A stretch of DNA of 64,000 bases from Granulicella sp. 5B5 (GTDB lineage: Bacteria > Acidobacteriota > Terriglobia > Terriglobales > Acidobacteriaceae): the NCBI RefSeq assembly GCF_014083945.1, contig NZ_CP046444.1, positions 2,356,001 through 2,420,000 on the forward strand, written 5' to 3'. The notes beneath the pieces are model-generated. The model searched no databases, was not told the origin of the DNA, and saw nothing but the letters and a program-made list of their open reading frames with translations. The position numbers and the translations under genes were made by a program. This document shows, one piece after another, positions 28,825 to 36,207 of this stretch (its first letter is position 1; every line of letters begins with the position of its first letter).

Positions 28825-29697
28825 ATGACGAAACGGCGGATGGGATGTGTTGCTGCAGGGGTGGTGGCGTTTTTGCTGATGGCGGTGCCGGTGCGGGCGC
28901 AGCTACCGACGATCTCCGATGTGGACCCGGGGCATGAAACGGCGGCGGCGGGGCCGCTGCCGCAGTGGGACGTAGCGGTGGTGAAGCCGCATCCGGCGGC
29001 GGACCGGATGATGTCGTGGCAGATGACGGCGGATGGGCTGAGCCTGGTGAATCTGGCGCTGGAGCAGATGATCTGCAGCGCGTGGGACCTGAAGCCGTAC
29101 CAGGTGTCGGGGTTGAGCGGATGGATGAAGGACTCCACGTTCGACCTGACGGCGAAGGTGAGCAGCGATGATGTTGCCGCCTATAAGAAGCTGAGCGTGG
29201 CGCAGCGGCGCGAGATGCTGCAGAAGCTGCTGGAGGAGCGCTTTCAGTTGAAGGCGCATACGGAGACGAAGACGCTGCCGGTGTATGACCTGGTGGTGGA
29301 CAAGGGCGGGCCGAAGTTGAAGGCGTCGACGGCGATTGCGGCGCCTTCGGAAGAAGAGGAGCGGGCGAACCCTGACAAGTACAAGAAGGGGTTTATGCGG
29401 TTCGGTTCCGGGATGTACGAGGGGACGGGCGTGGAGGTGCGGTCGCTGGCGAGCCAACTGGGGAATGCGGTGGGCAAGCCGGTGAATGACAAGACGGGGC
29501 TGACGGGGGTGTATGACATTACTCTGCACTATAGCCAGGATGGGCGCCCGGACGATGGAGCGCCCGGCGGGGACAACTCCGATGCGCCTTCTGTCTTCAC
29601 AGCGGTCCAAGACCAGTTGGGGTTGAAGCTGGTTCCGGACAAGGGGCCAGTGGAGACGCTGGTGGTGGATTCGGCGCAGAAGCCTGAGGCGAATTAG
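28825..29697 (+). CDS. TIGR03435-type secreted protein
   Basis: 290 residues from the ATG at 28825, which begins a signal peptide ('GVVAFLLMAVPVRAQ'); the ATG at 28801 lies in a dispersed repeat. The domain 'WDVAVVKPHPAADRMMSWQMTADGLSLVNLALEQMI' (in two halves), 'LQKLLEERFQLKAHTETKTLPVYDLVVDKGGPKLK', and 'NKTGLTGVYDITLHYSQD' match the soil-acidobacterial TIGR03435 family, which is highly expanded in Solibacter and Terriglobales. Such proteins often sit with M56/BlaR1-type sensors or sigma factors, but none is adjacent here. The function is unknown; the cell location is periplasmic or outside. Confidence 0.85.
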   Translation: MTKRRMGCVAAGVVAFLLMAVPVRAQLPTISDVDPGHETAAAGPLPQWDVAVVKPHPAADRMMSWQMTADGLSLVNLALEQMICSAWDLKPYQVSGLSGWMKDSTFDLTAKVSSDDVAAYKKLSVAQRREMLQKLLEERFQLKAHTETKTLPVYDLVVDKGGPKLKASTAIAAPSEEEERANPDKYKKGFMRFGSGMYEGTGVEVRSLASQLGNAVGKPVNDKTGLTGVYDITLHYSQDGRPDDGAPGGDNSDAPSVFTAVQDQLGLKLVPDKGPVETLVVDSAQKPEAN

Positions 29698-29810
29698 GCG
29701 GGGTAACTACCGACATGACGACATATCGTTACTGAAGTTGTGCCCCTTAAGGTGAGGCGTGTGGATGGTATCATTGCCGCCGTCACCCAAAACCATTTTG
29801 TGAGGATGTT

Positions 29811-30425
29811 ATGGCACTGAGCAATTCGTATGTGCAGCCTACCAATCGAATTCCTGATATCTTCAACAAAATTCGAGACGGACAAGCACCTGAAAGATTT
29901 TCCAATCAACTTCTAAAGGATTGGGGATTCACCTCTACCAATGATCGTGCTTTCATACCCCTTTTGAAATCGCTTGGATTTCTATCTTCGGAGGGCAAAC
30001 CTACTCAACGCTATAACGATTACCGTGATCATTCCCGCTCAAAGTTGGTCATGGCTGAGGCTCTTCGTGATGCCTACGGCGATATTTTCCTTATCAAAGA
30101 GCATCCAGCTCAATCTGATAAAGATGCAATTGAAGGGAAGTTCAAGAGCTTCCATAATGCCAGCGAGAACGTAGCTGGGCTGATGACGAAGACATTCATG
30201 GGCCTACTCGGCTTGGCCGACCTCTCAAAGAAAGCTGGAAACACGCCAGCAGCGAAAGAACAAGATAAGAAAGCGCAAGTAGAGATTCAAGCACCTTCAC
30301 AGCTAGATGGGCACGGCGTGTCAGGTTTGCACTACAACATCCAAATCCATCTGCCAGCGACCAAAGATGTAGAGGTCTACAATTCCATTTTTAAGTCTCT
30401 GAAGGAGCACCTCTTTGAGAAATAG
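29811..30425 (+). CDS. DUF5343 domain protein
   Basis: 204 residues, AT-richer than the genes around it. The N-terminal ~140 residues match the DUF5343 pattern: 'YVQPTNRIPDIFNKIRDGQAPERF', 'FSNQLLKDWGFTSTNDRAFIPLLKSLGFL', 'RYNDYRDHSRSKLVMAEALRDAYGDIF'. This reads as a helical, winged-helix-like region that may bind DNA or a partner protein. A linker rich in Lys and Gln precedes a C-terminal strand-helix segment ('GLHYNIQIHLPATKDVEVYNSIFKSLKEHL'). It overlaps the HEPN gene by 11 bp, so the two are coupled; in such pairs the upstream gene often encodes the control or antitoxin part. Function is unproven. Confidence 0.8.
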   Translation: MALSNSYVQPTNRIPDIFNKIRDGQAPERFSNQLLKDWGFTSTNDRAFIPLLKSLGFLSSEGKPTQRYNDYRDHSRSKLVMAEALRDAYGDIFLIKEHPAQSDKDAIEGKFKSFHNASENVAGLMTKTFMGLLGLADLSKKAGNTPAAKEQDKKAQVEIQAPSQLDGHGVSGLHYNIQIHLPATKDVEVYNSIFKSLKEHLFEK

Positions 30426-30996
30426 TGAGGTCAGAGATTTTTTATTCCGTGGCCTTATGTTTGAGGCTGAATCTGAAAGGTTTCGTTTAGCTGGCATTCA
30501 GATTGGCGCAGATTCCACCGAGGCTGAAGAGAATCTTCTAAAGGAAGCGCTTGCGCCCTTCGGCATAGCCAGGCGGAATAATGCACTAGAAATGGCTCGC
30601 CTCTTTGCCGTTTTGTTCTGTTTTGAAAACGAAATCCGCGACTTCATTCGCGAGGCACTCGTGGAAAAAGAAGGCCAAGACTGGATCGACAAACTACCTC
30701 CGAAGATAAAGGAACACGCGGAGTCAAGGCGAGAGATGGCTTTGAAGGATTCTTGGCTCGAAGGCGAGAAATCCGATTTGCTCGGTTTTGTCGATTTTGG
30801 CCAACTGGCGCAGATCATCGTCGCGAAATGGGAGATTTTCAAAAACGTCATTCCAACGCAGCATTGGTTGAAACAGCGCATGGATGAGCTTGAGAAATGT
30901 CGGAACTTTATCGCTCATAACAGAATGCTGTTGCCTAGCGAATTTCAACGAATCTACATGTACATCGCGGATTGGAACCGTGTGATCGGTCTTTAG
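30415..30996 (+). CDS. Swt1-type HEPN domain protein (candidate RNase toxin)
   Basis: 193 residues from a TTG start inside the end of the DUF5343 gene, supported by the ribosome site GAAGGAG 7 nt upstream. The C-terminal ~130 residues follow the Swt1-like HEPN pattern: 'FAVLFCFENEIRDFIREAL', 'KIKEHAESRR', 'LGFVDFGQLAQIIVAKWEIF', and 'ELEKCRNFIAHNRML'. Arg163 and His168 form the R-x4-H motif that marks active HEPN ribonucleases in toxin-antitoxin and defence systems. Its GC content is low for this window, suggesting transfer. It probably cuts RNA when released from control by its partner; target and trigger are unknown. Confidence 0.82.
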   Translation: MRNSEVRDFLFRGLMFEAESERFRLAGIQIGADSTEAEENLLKEALAPFGIARRNNALEMARLFAVLFCFENEIRDFIREALVEKEGQDWIDKLPPKIKEHAESRREMALKDSWLEGEKSDLLGFVDFGQLAQIIVAKWEIFKNVIPTQHWLKQRMDELEKCRNFIAHNRMLLPSEFQRIYMYIADWNRVIGL

Positions 30997-31084
30997 CACA
31001 CCGGGCATCTGATAAATCCTCATAGACACGTTCTCGTCTTCCTCACTCCAGATGAGTGGTATTCGCGTTAGCTTTTTCTTAGTT

Positions 31085-31366
31085 ATGGCAGACAAATCAA
31101 GGATCAAGCGTGAGCGTGTTCCATCTGCCACAGGGCGGCCAGATCCGCTTCTGCGGCGATACTATTGCGCCCACCAGTGCTATGCGGGCAACCCCGAGTC
31201 AAGAAAAGATTGCAATTGCAAAGGTTGTAGGGGCAAGGCTCATGGCCGTGGAAAAGCCTATGCATTGAACAATGGTTTTCTCAAGCATTCGCCTCCAACG
31301 TCGCGAAAACCTCCCGAGGACCAAGAAGAACTCTTTCCAAGCGAACTTGGAACGAACTCCCGATAA
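31085..31366 (+). CDS. Small Cys/His-rich (zinc-binding-like) protein
   Basis: 93 residues from the ATG at 31085. The centre has closely spaced ligands, 'YYCAHQCYAG' then 'CNCKGCRGKAHGRG', a CxxxC...CxCxxC...H arrangement that suggests a small zinc knuckle. The remainder is basic, with 'KSRIKRERVP' at the N-terminus, so nucleic-acid binding is possible. It shares the low-GC character of the DUF5343/HEPN genes, 89 bp upstream, and lies before a large hairpin. No named family is recognised; small proteins with a 'CxCxGxxHG' motif occur in mobile and defence regions. Confidence 0.58.
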   Translation: MADKSRIKRERVPSATGRPDPLLRRYYCAHQCYAGNPESRKDCNCKGCRGKAHGRGKAYALNNGFLKHSPPTSRKPPEDQEELFPSELGTNSR

Positions 31367-31415
31367 ACGCCGTTGTGGGAATTGACGTTTACGGGATGTG
31401 TAGTTTGTCTGTTGC

Positions 31416-31500
31416 ACGGAGGATATTCACGGCAACGATGAGAGGAGAAGGATCAAAAGGCCGATCCTCACCTCTCATCGTTCCCGCAAATATCCTCCGT
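31416..31500. repeat. Long near-perfect hairpin (arms ~38 nt, 8-nt loop)
   Basis: The arm starting 'acggaggatatt' (31416) and ending 'gatc' (31454) pairs with 31463-31500 around the loop 'aaaaggcc', with about five mismatches and one bulge. This is much longer than any terminator here. It could be a MITE-like element, a structured RNA of the HEPN island, or a recombination site. Confidence 0.8.
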
Positions 31501-31638
31501 CCTATTGGGTGCATGGGCGAAATTGGAATAAGGTTCCCTCGAAGCAGGAGAGATCAGTCCCTGCAGACGCTCTTGTCGGAGTTGACATTCGCCGATATCT
31601 TGTTCGTCCTTTGGGTGCAGGGGCAAGATTGGAAAGGT
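31490..31638 (+). repeat. Two ~45-bp imperfect direct repeats
   Basis: Copy 1 (31490-31534) and copy 2 (31595-31638) share 'ATATC', 'CGTCCT', 'TTGGGTGCA', 'GGGC' and 'ATTGGAA...GGT' at matching positions, about three quarters identical. A third partial match before each ('TTG.GG...TTGAC.TT') lies at about 31371 and 31572. Copy 1 overlaps the right arm of the long hairpin. Confidence 0.65.
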
Positions 31639-31803
31639 GCTCTTGAATGAGGAAGCCTTACCGTTGACTAAACCGGGTATTTATTTTGTGGGCTGAATAA
31701 GCGAAAGGCCCGGGGCTGGAGCCCCTTCGTGTTGGGGCGTCGGTATCAGGGGCCTGATACCTCCTGGGGTAAGCTCGCGCCTGCGGCTCTCGCTACTGTA
31801 GAC

Positions 31804-31864
31804 GCAGGTCTCTCCGCTGCGCATCGCGGTAAAGCTGCGATGCTTTGGTCGAGACGACAATTCT
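31804..31864 (-). repeat. Dispersed 'SSRPE' repeat, intergenic copy
   Basis: It runs 'gcaggtctctccgctgcg..gctttggtcgagacgacaattct'. Here the element lies between genes, preceded by the 'ctcgcgcc.gcggctctcgct' unit, as also at 51930-52023. This shows that the composite element is not bound to coding sequence. Confidence 0.75.
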
Positions 31865-31904
31865 GGGTGGGTAAGCGAAAGCAAAGTTCGAGGCGGCGTC
31901 GGGG

Positions 31905-32456
31905 TCAGGAGGTGGTGCGGCTGAAGAGGGCTCGGGGGGCGGCTAGGAGGAAGTCGCGGAGGACTCCGGGGAGGGCTTTGAAGTCGCCGCCGGTGGACTC
32001 GGGGCCGGTGACGAGGACTCCGCGGCGCTGGGCGAACCAGTTGAAGCCGGAGCCCATGGCTGCCATGCAGAAGCTGAAGATGAGGCCGGCCTTCATGTGC
32101 TGCGTGCCGAAGAGGGTGTGGACGGCTGTCTGGAAGCAGAGCAGGACGGAGGGCAGGCCGAGCCAGACGACGAGGCCGGTGGCCCAGACGGGGCGTGCGT
32201 GGCGGACTCGCTGGGTGACGGCGGCCATGGTGCCGGCGGCGAAGATGGCGAAGCCGGCTTCTACGAGGCTGGCGCGCAGGGCGGAGCCGGTGCCGTCGCG
32301 CAGGTTGGTGGAGAAGAAGACGCAGGCGCGGATGAAGACGCTGATGGAGGCGGCCTTCCAGTTCCAGGCGCCGAGCAGGTTGGTGATGGGGCGGCAGACG
32401 ATGTCCGCGAGCGCGGCGTGGAGAGGCTCGGAGCGAAGCTCGTCAGGCCCGATCAT
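31905..32456 (-). CDS. Multi-helix membrane protein of unknown function
   Basis: 183 residues from the ATG at 32456; a further 25 codons upstream are open but would run into the divergent promoter. About four hydrophobic stretches appear: 'AGFAIFAAGTMAAVTQ', 'VWATGLVVWLGLPSVLLCF', 'KAGLIFSFCMAAMGSGFNWF', with a cytoplasmic N-terminus containing 'PITNLLGAWNWK'. No enzyme motif is recognised. It is divergent from the glycosyltransferase gene across ~120 bp and may relate to envelope work, but this is a guess from position only. Confidence 0.65.
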   Translation of the reverse strand: MIGPDELRSEPLHAALADIVCRPITNLLGAWNWKAASISVFIRACVFFSTNLRDGTGSALRASLVEAGFAIFAAGTMAAVTQRVRHARPVWATGLVVWLGLPSVLLCFQTAVHTLFGTQHMKAGLIFSFCMAAMGSGFNWFAQRRGVLVTGPESTGGDFKALPGVLRDFLLAAPRALFSRTTS

Positions 32457-32578
32457 GTAACGAGTGTAGGACAGCGGTGTGAAACAGGTGTGAGAATCAA
32501 GGGAGTTTCCACAGAAGAGTTGAGAATTCAATGTCCTTTGGGGCAGGCGTGGTAGTCGCGCGCGTAGGCTGTAGGCGC

Positions 32579-33838
32579 ATGATGCCGTTGCCTATAGCCG
32601 ATGAGCGTGTGTATCAGAAGGATGAGAGGCCTGTGTATCCGCGGGTCGCGTACTTTCCTGACAGCTTCCACGAGGTGAACGGCGTGGCGCATACGAGCCG
32701 CAACTTTGCGGCGTTTGCGAAGCGGCAGGGCTTGCCGATGCTGTGCGTTCGCGCGGGGCAGAAGACGCGGCTGTGCAAGGCGGAGGGGTCGGTGCGGGCG
32801 CTGGAGCTAGGGCGGAGCCCGCTGGCGGTGCAGCTGGAGCGCGATCTGTACTTCGATCCGCTATTCTTCCGGTACTCGAATACGATCTCGGAGACGGTGA
32901 GGAGCTTTCGGCCGGAGGTGATCCACATTACGGGGCCGAGCGAACTGGGGATCTTTGGGGCGTACTTTGCGTGGCAGCTGAAGATTCCGCTGGTGGCGAG
33001 CTGGCATACGAATGTGCATGAGTATGCGGCTCGGCGAATGACTTGGCTGACACGGCGGCTGAGCGCGCGGATGGGGCGGAAGGTGGAGGAGCACGTCGAG
33101 GACTGGACGCTAGATGCGACGAGCTGGTTCTACCGGCTGGCGAAGGTGCTGTATGCGCCGAATCCAGGACTGTGCTCGCTGCTGGAGAAAGAGACGGGAA
33201 GGCCGTGCCACCTGATGCAGCGCGGGGTGGAGACGGATGTGTTTTCGCCGGTGCATCGGACGCGGGCGAAGGATGATCGTGAGATTGTGCTGGGGTTTGT
33301 GGGGCGGCTTTCGGTGGAGAAGAACGTGGCGCTGCTGCCGAAGGTAGATGCGGCGCTGCGCGAGCGTGGGATCAATGCAAAGTGGCTGATCGTAGGCCAT
33401 GGCTCCGAGGACGAGATGCTGCGCGGAAGCCTGAAGAATGTGACGATGGCCGGTGTGCTGCGCGGCGAGGCGCTGGCGGAGGCTTACGCGAATATGGATG
33501 TGTTTGTGTTCCCTTCGCACACGGACACGTTTGGGAATGTGGTGCTGGAGGCGCTGGCGAGCGGCGTGCCGGCGGTGGTGACTCCGAATGGCGGCCCGGC
33601 GACGATTGTGCGCGATGGCGAGACGGGGCGCGTTGCGCGCGACGAGGAGTTCGCGGCGGCGATTGTGGGGATTGTGGCGGCTCCGGAACAGATGGCGGCG
33701 ATGCGGGCGGCGGCGCGGGAGCATGCGATGCAGTGCTCGTGGGACGCGGTGTTTTCGCGGGTGGTGGCGGAGTATCCGCGGTCGCTGGTGCGCGAGCAGA
33801 GACTGCCGGCCGAGGCGCGGACGCGCGTGGCAGGGTAG
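32579..33838 (+). CDS. Family 4 glycosyltransferase (mannosyltransferase-like)
   Basis: 419 residues from the ATG at 32579. The N-terminal domain begins 'RVAYFPDSFHEVNGVAHTSRNFAAFA', the form typical of GDP-mannose-dependent GT4 enzymes such as MgtA/PimB-like proteins; 'VASWHTNVHEYA' gives the acceptor-side histidine. The C-terminal Rossmann domain has 'LGFVGRLSVEKNVALLPK' and 'FPSHTDTFGNVVLEALASG', containing the conserved EX7E-type nucleotide-sugar site. It transfers a sugar, probably mannose, to a lipid or glycan at the inner face of the membrane. The acceptor is unknown. Followed 49 bp later by a gamma-glutamylcyclotransferase-like gene. Confidence 0.9.
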   Translation: MMPLPIADERVYQKDERPVYPRVAYFPDSFHEVNGVAHTSRNFAAFAKRQGLPMLCVRAGQKTRLCKAEGSVRALELGRSPLAVQLERDLYFDPLFFRYSNTISETVRSFRPEVIHITGPSELGIFGAYFAWQLKIPLVASWHTNVHEYAARRMTWLTRRLSARMGRKVEEHVEDWTLDATSWFYRLAKVLYAPNPGLCSLLEKETGRPCHLMQRGVETDVFSPVHRTRAKDDREIVLGFVGRLSVEKNVALLPKVDAALRERGINAKWLIVGHGSEDEMLRGSLKNVTMAGVLRGEALAEAYANMDVFVFPSHTDTFGNVVLEALASGVPAVVTPNGGPATIVRDGETGRVARDEEFAAAIVGIVAAPEQMAAMRAAAREHAMQCSWDAVFSRVVAEYPRSLVREQRLPAEARTRVAG

Positions 33839-33887
33839 GCTGTTGTCGGACGGCGGGCGGGAACGAGGTTGCAACGGAGCGTGATGG

Positions 33888-34259
33888 ATGGATGAGCTGT
33901 TGTTCGTCTATGGAACGCTGCATCCGGAGCGGGCGCCGCGAGAGATTGCGGAGGTTGCGCGACGGCTGAGGCTAGTGGGAGTGGGGTGGGTCCGTGGGCG
34001 GCGGTTTGAGCTGGGGCCGTATCCCGGTGTGGTGCTGGATGAGAGCTCGCGCGCCGAGGGTGCGGTGTTTGCGCTGCCGGATGATGCGGAGACGCTGGCG
34101 ATGCTGGATGCGTATGAGGACTATCGGGCGGACGATCCTGTGGGGAGTTTGTTCCGGCGCGTGGAGACGCTGGCGACGCTGCAGGATGGGTCTGAGCTGC
34201 GGTGCTGGGTGTATGTCTACAACTGGCCGCTGCCTGTGCACGTGCAGCTGCCGCGCTAG
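33888..34259 (+). CDS. Gamma-glutamylcyclotransferase-like (AIG2 fold) protein
   Basis: 123 residues. It starts with the family motif 'LLFVYGTLHPERAP' (YGTL substrate loop), then 'VRGRRFELGPYPGVVL' and 'EGAVFALPDDAETLAMLDAYEDY'. The glutamate in 'AEGAVF' matches the catalytic position of GGCT/GGACT enzymes, and 'YEDY' and 'RVETLATLQDGSELRCWVYVYN' complete the fold. The family removes gamma-glutamyl groups as 5-oxoproline or acts on related amine adducts. Substrate unknown. Its stop is directly adjacent to the stop of the convergent GH13-like gene, with no gap. Confidence 0.88.
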   Translation: MDELLFVYGTLHPERAPREIAEVARRLRLVGVGWVRGRRFELGPYPGVVLDESSRAEGAVFALPDDAETLAMLDAYEDYRADDPVGSLFRRVETLATLQDGSELRCWVYVYNWPLPVHVQLPR

Positions 34260-35855
34260 TTAGTGGTAGAGCTCACCGAGGAAGACGCCGTAGGCGGGCA
34301 GGGTGAGGTTGCCGGTGTCCTGCACGGAGAGTGGGGTGGCGATGTTGGAGAGCAGGTTGCGCAGCGAGCCGGTGTGGATGTGGTGCTGCGTGAGCTCCTG
34401 GTCGAGCGAGAGATGCAGTGGCGCGCCGGAGAGGTTGCAGACGGCGATGACCGCGGTGGAGCCGGAGCCGGGGTTAGGCTGGCGGACCCAGACGAGCGCG
34501 CCGAGGCCGTCGAAGTCGAGCAGGACCTCCTGGCCGTTGCGGAGGCTGGGGTAGCCGTGGTGGAGCTGGATGAGGCGGCGGTAGAGGTTGAGGAGCGAGT
34601 CGGGATCGGCGTTTTCGGTGGCTACGTTGAGCTTATCGGCGTCGGCCTCCAAGGGCCCGGGGAGCTTGCCGGTGGTGAAGCCGGGGAGTTCATTGGGGCC
34701 AACTGGAGGAGCGATGTCGATGGGAGCGGCTGTGACGGTTGTTGTGGGGGCGGGCGCGCCTTCTTCGCCGGGCGGTTTGGGCAGCTTGAGGGGTTGCGGG
34801 ACATAGGGCTTGTAGGTGCCGTAGACGTCGCTACGGGTGGGGATGGGTGTGGGCGCGGAGTGCGGCTTGGATTCTGGTGCAGGTGATGGTTTGGGCGGGG
34901 TGGTGATGTTGGTGGGTGTCCACTGCATGATGGGTGCGTCGGCGGCGATCTCGGTGGGGAACATGCCGATCTCCTGCCCGTAGCGCATGGCTGCGCCGCC
35001 ACGTGAGGCGAGCAGGACGAGGGCGAAGGCGCGGCGGCGGCCGTCGAGTGCAGCGCGGTTGGCGGGTGCGAGGATCTCTTTGGTGGAAAACATCTCCTCA
35101 GTGAGGAAGAGCGAGGCGGAACTGCTGCCGTTGATGCCGTTGAGCGCGGCGCGGATGGTCTTCGCGGTGGCGTTGGTGAGCTCGAGCGGGACGGCGGTGA
35201 GCTGCGCGCCGTTGAGGTAGCTGACGGTGGAGCGGGAGGTGTGCGGCGTGGAGTCGTCGAGGTCGATGGTGCGGATGGAGCTGGGAGCGGGGTTGGTGGC
35301 GGTCTGGGAGAGCAGAATGCGGGAGCCGGGGAAGCCGTCGGTGAGCTTGCGGATGAGGTGGAGGAGCGGTGCAACCTCCTGCGTGGAGCGGGTGCTGCGG
35401 AGGTAGATGCCGGCAGCGCCGCGGGTGAGCCAGAGGCGTGCCTGGGCGGCTACGTTGTCGTCGCTGTCATTGGGTGTGTCGCTGAGCATGACGAGGACGC
35501 GGATGTGGCGCGGGAGCGCGGCGCGGAGGATGTCCGCGAAGCCAGCGTCGGAGTGGGCGGGGTCGCCAAGGTTGTCGAGGACGATGGCGTCGACGCCGAG
35601 GGTCTGGAGGTACTGCATGCGGTTGGCGATGCCCGCGAGGTCGCCGGTGCCGTCGCCGTTGGAGTCCTGGAAGCCGCGAACGTCGATGTGATAGAAGACG
35701 CCGTTGCGCCACCAGCTCTCTGTGGTCATGCCGGAGCCAGCCCAGCCGGGGCGTGCGAGGGTCTGCGCGAGGACGTTGGCGCTGGCGAGGATGACGGCAG
35801 CCAGCAGGACGCTAGTGCGAAGCAGAGTGCGAGAGAACGGAGAGAAGATCGGCAT
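34260..35855 (-). CDS. Secreted GH13-like protein lacking the catalytic residues
   Basis: 531 residues from the ATG at 35855, with a signal peptide ('VLLAAVILASANVLA'). The N-terminal barrel start is plain: 'WWRNGVFYHIDVRGFQDSNGDGTGDLAGI' in two halves, with 'LGVDAIVLDN', as in alpha-amylase family GH13. Yet the other conserved regions are lost: region I reads 'VLVMLSDTPN' (119-129), region II 'WLTRGAAGIYLRST' (142-155) with Arg where the nucleophile Asp should be, region III 'ILLSQT' without the Glu, region IV 'LFLTEEMF' without NHD. Domain B appears deleted and a Pro-rich linker of ~70 residues is inserted. It is probably a non-catalytic sugar-binding or structural protein. No frameshift is visible. 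Confidence 0.8.
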   Translation of the reverse strand: MPIFSPFSRTLLRTSVLLAAVILASANVLAQTLARPGWAGSGMTTESWWRNGVFYHIDVRGFQDSNGDGTGDLAGIANRMQYLQTLGVDAIVLDNLGDPAHSDAGFADILRAALPRHIRVLVMLSDTPNDSDDNVAAQARLWLTRGAAGIYLRSTRSTQEVAPLLHLIRKLTDGFPGSRILLSQTATNPAPSSIRTIDLDDSTPHTSRSTVSYLNGAQLTAVPLELTNATAKTIRAALNGINGSSSASLFLTEEMFSTKEILAPANRAALDGRRRAFALVLLASRGGAAMRYGQEIGMFPTEIAADAPIMQWTPTNITTPPKPSPAPESKPHSAPTPIPTRSDVYGTYKPYVPQPLKLPKPPGEEGAPAPTTTVTAAPIDIAPPVGPNELPGFTTGKLPGPLEADADKLNVATENADPDSLLNLYRRLIQLHHGYPSLRNGQEVLLDFDGLGALVWVRQPNPGSGSTAVIAVCNLSGAPLHLSLDQELTQHHIHTGSLRNLLSNIATPLSVQDTGNLTLPAYGVFLGELYH

Positions 35856-36207
35856 AGACGAAGTTGTCGCGTTCGACGGTCTCACCAGCGACTACTTCGA
35901 TGCTACGCGAGAAGGCGGGCGAAGCGCTGACGAAGGCGTGAAACTCGCCACGCTCGCGGTAGGAGTCGAGGGCTGCGGGAAGGCCGGGGCTGAAGCCCTC
36001 TTTATTTGCGTTCTATTCAGGGGCCTGAAGGCCCCTGCTCCCTCCGGGGTACGCTCGCGCCTTCGGCTCTCGCTGCGGCAAAAGCGGGAACGCAGAGGGT
36101 GCAGAGGAGAAGCGCGCAGAGGACGCAGGGGAAAACAGGCAACGGCAAGAACAGACGCAGATTCCCTGCGGGAATGACAAGCCAAAGAGACAAGCCAAAA
36201 GAGGCTG
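35856..36207. other. 352-bp gap with dispersed repeats
   Basis: No gene is seen. It includes 'ggggctgaagccc' and 'ggggcctgaaggcccc' hairpins (about 35987-36040), the 'ctcgcgccttcggctctcgctgcgg' unit (about 36055-36080), and purine-rich, partly repetitive sequence ('cgcagaggg', 'gcgcagagga') up to the TolC-family stop. It holds the promoter of the GH13-like gene at the left. Confidence 0.6.

Larger units (their letters stand above)
31367..31904. other. 540-bp gene-free tail of the HEPN island
   Basis: It holds the long hairpin, the direct repeats, then dispersed elements: 'ggggctggagcccc' and 'tatcaggggcctgata' hairpins (about 31712-31765), the 'ctcgcgcc.gcggctctcgct' unit (about 31775-31795) and a copy of the 'SSRPE' DNA repeat (31804-31864). 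Weak reading frames exist but none looks like a gene. The compositional change from AT-richer to GC-rich occurs here. Confidence 0.6.

Noticed and set aside
31375-31650. 91-codon plus-strand frame over the long hairpin
   Set aside because: It is built from the inverted and direct repeats; the translation shows no protein features.
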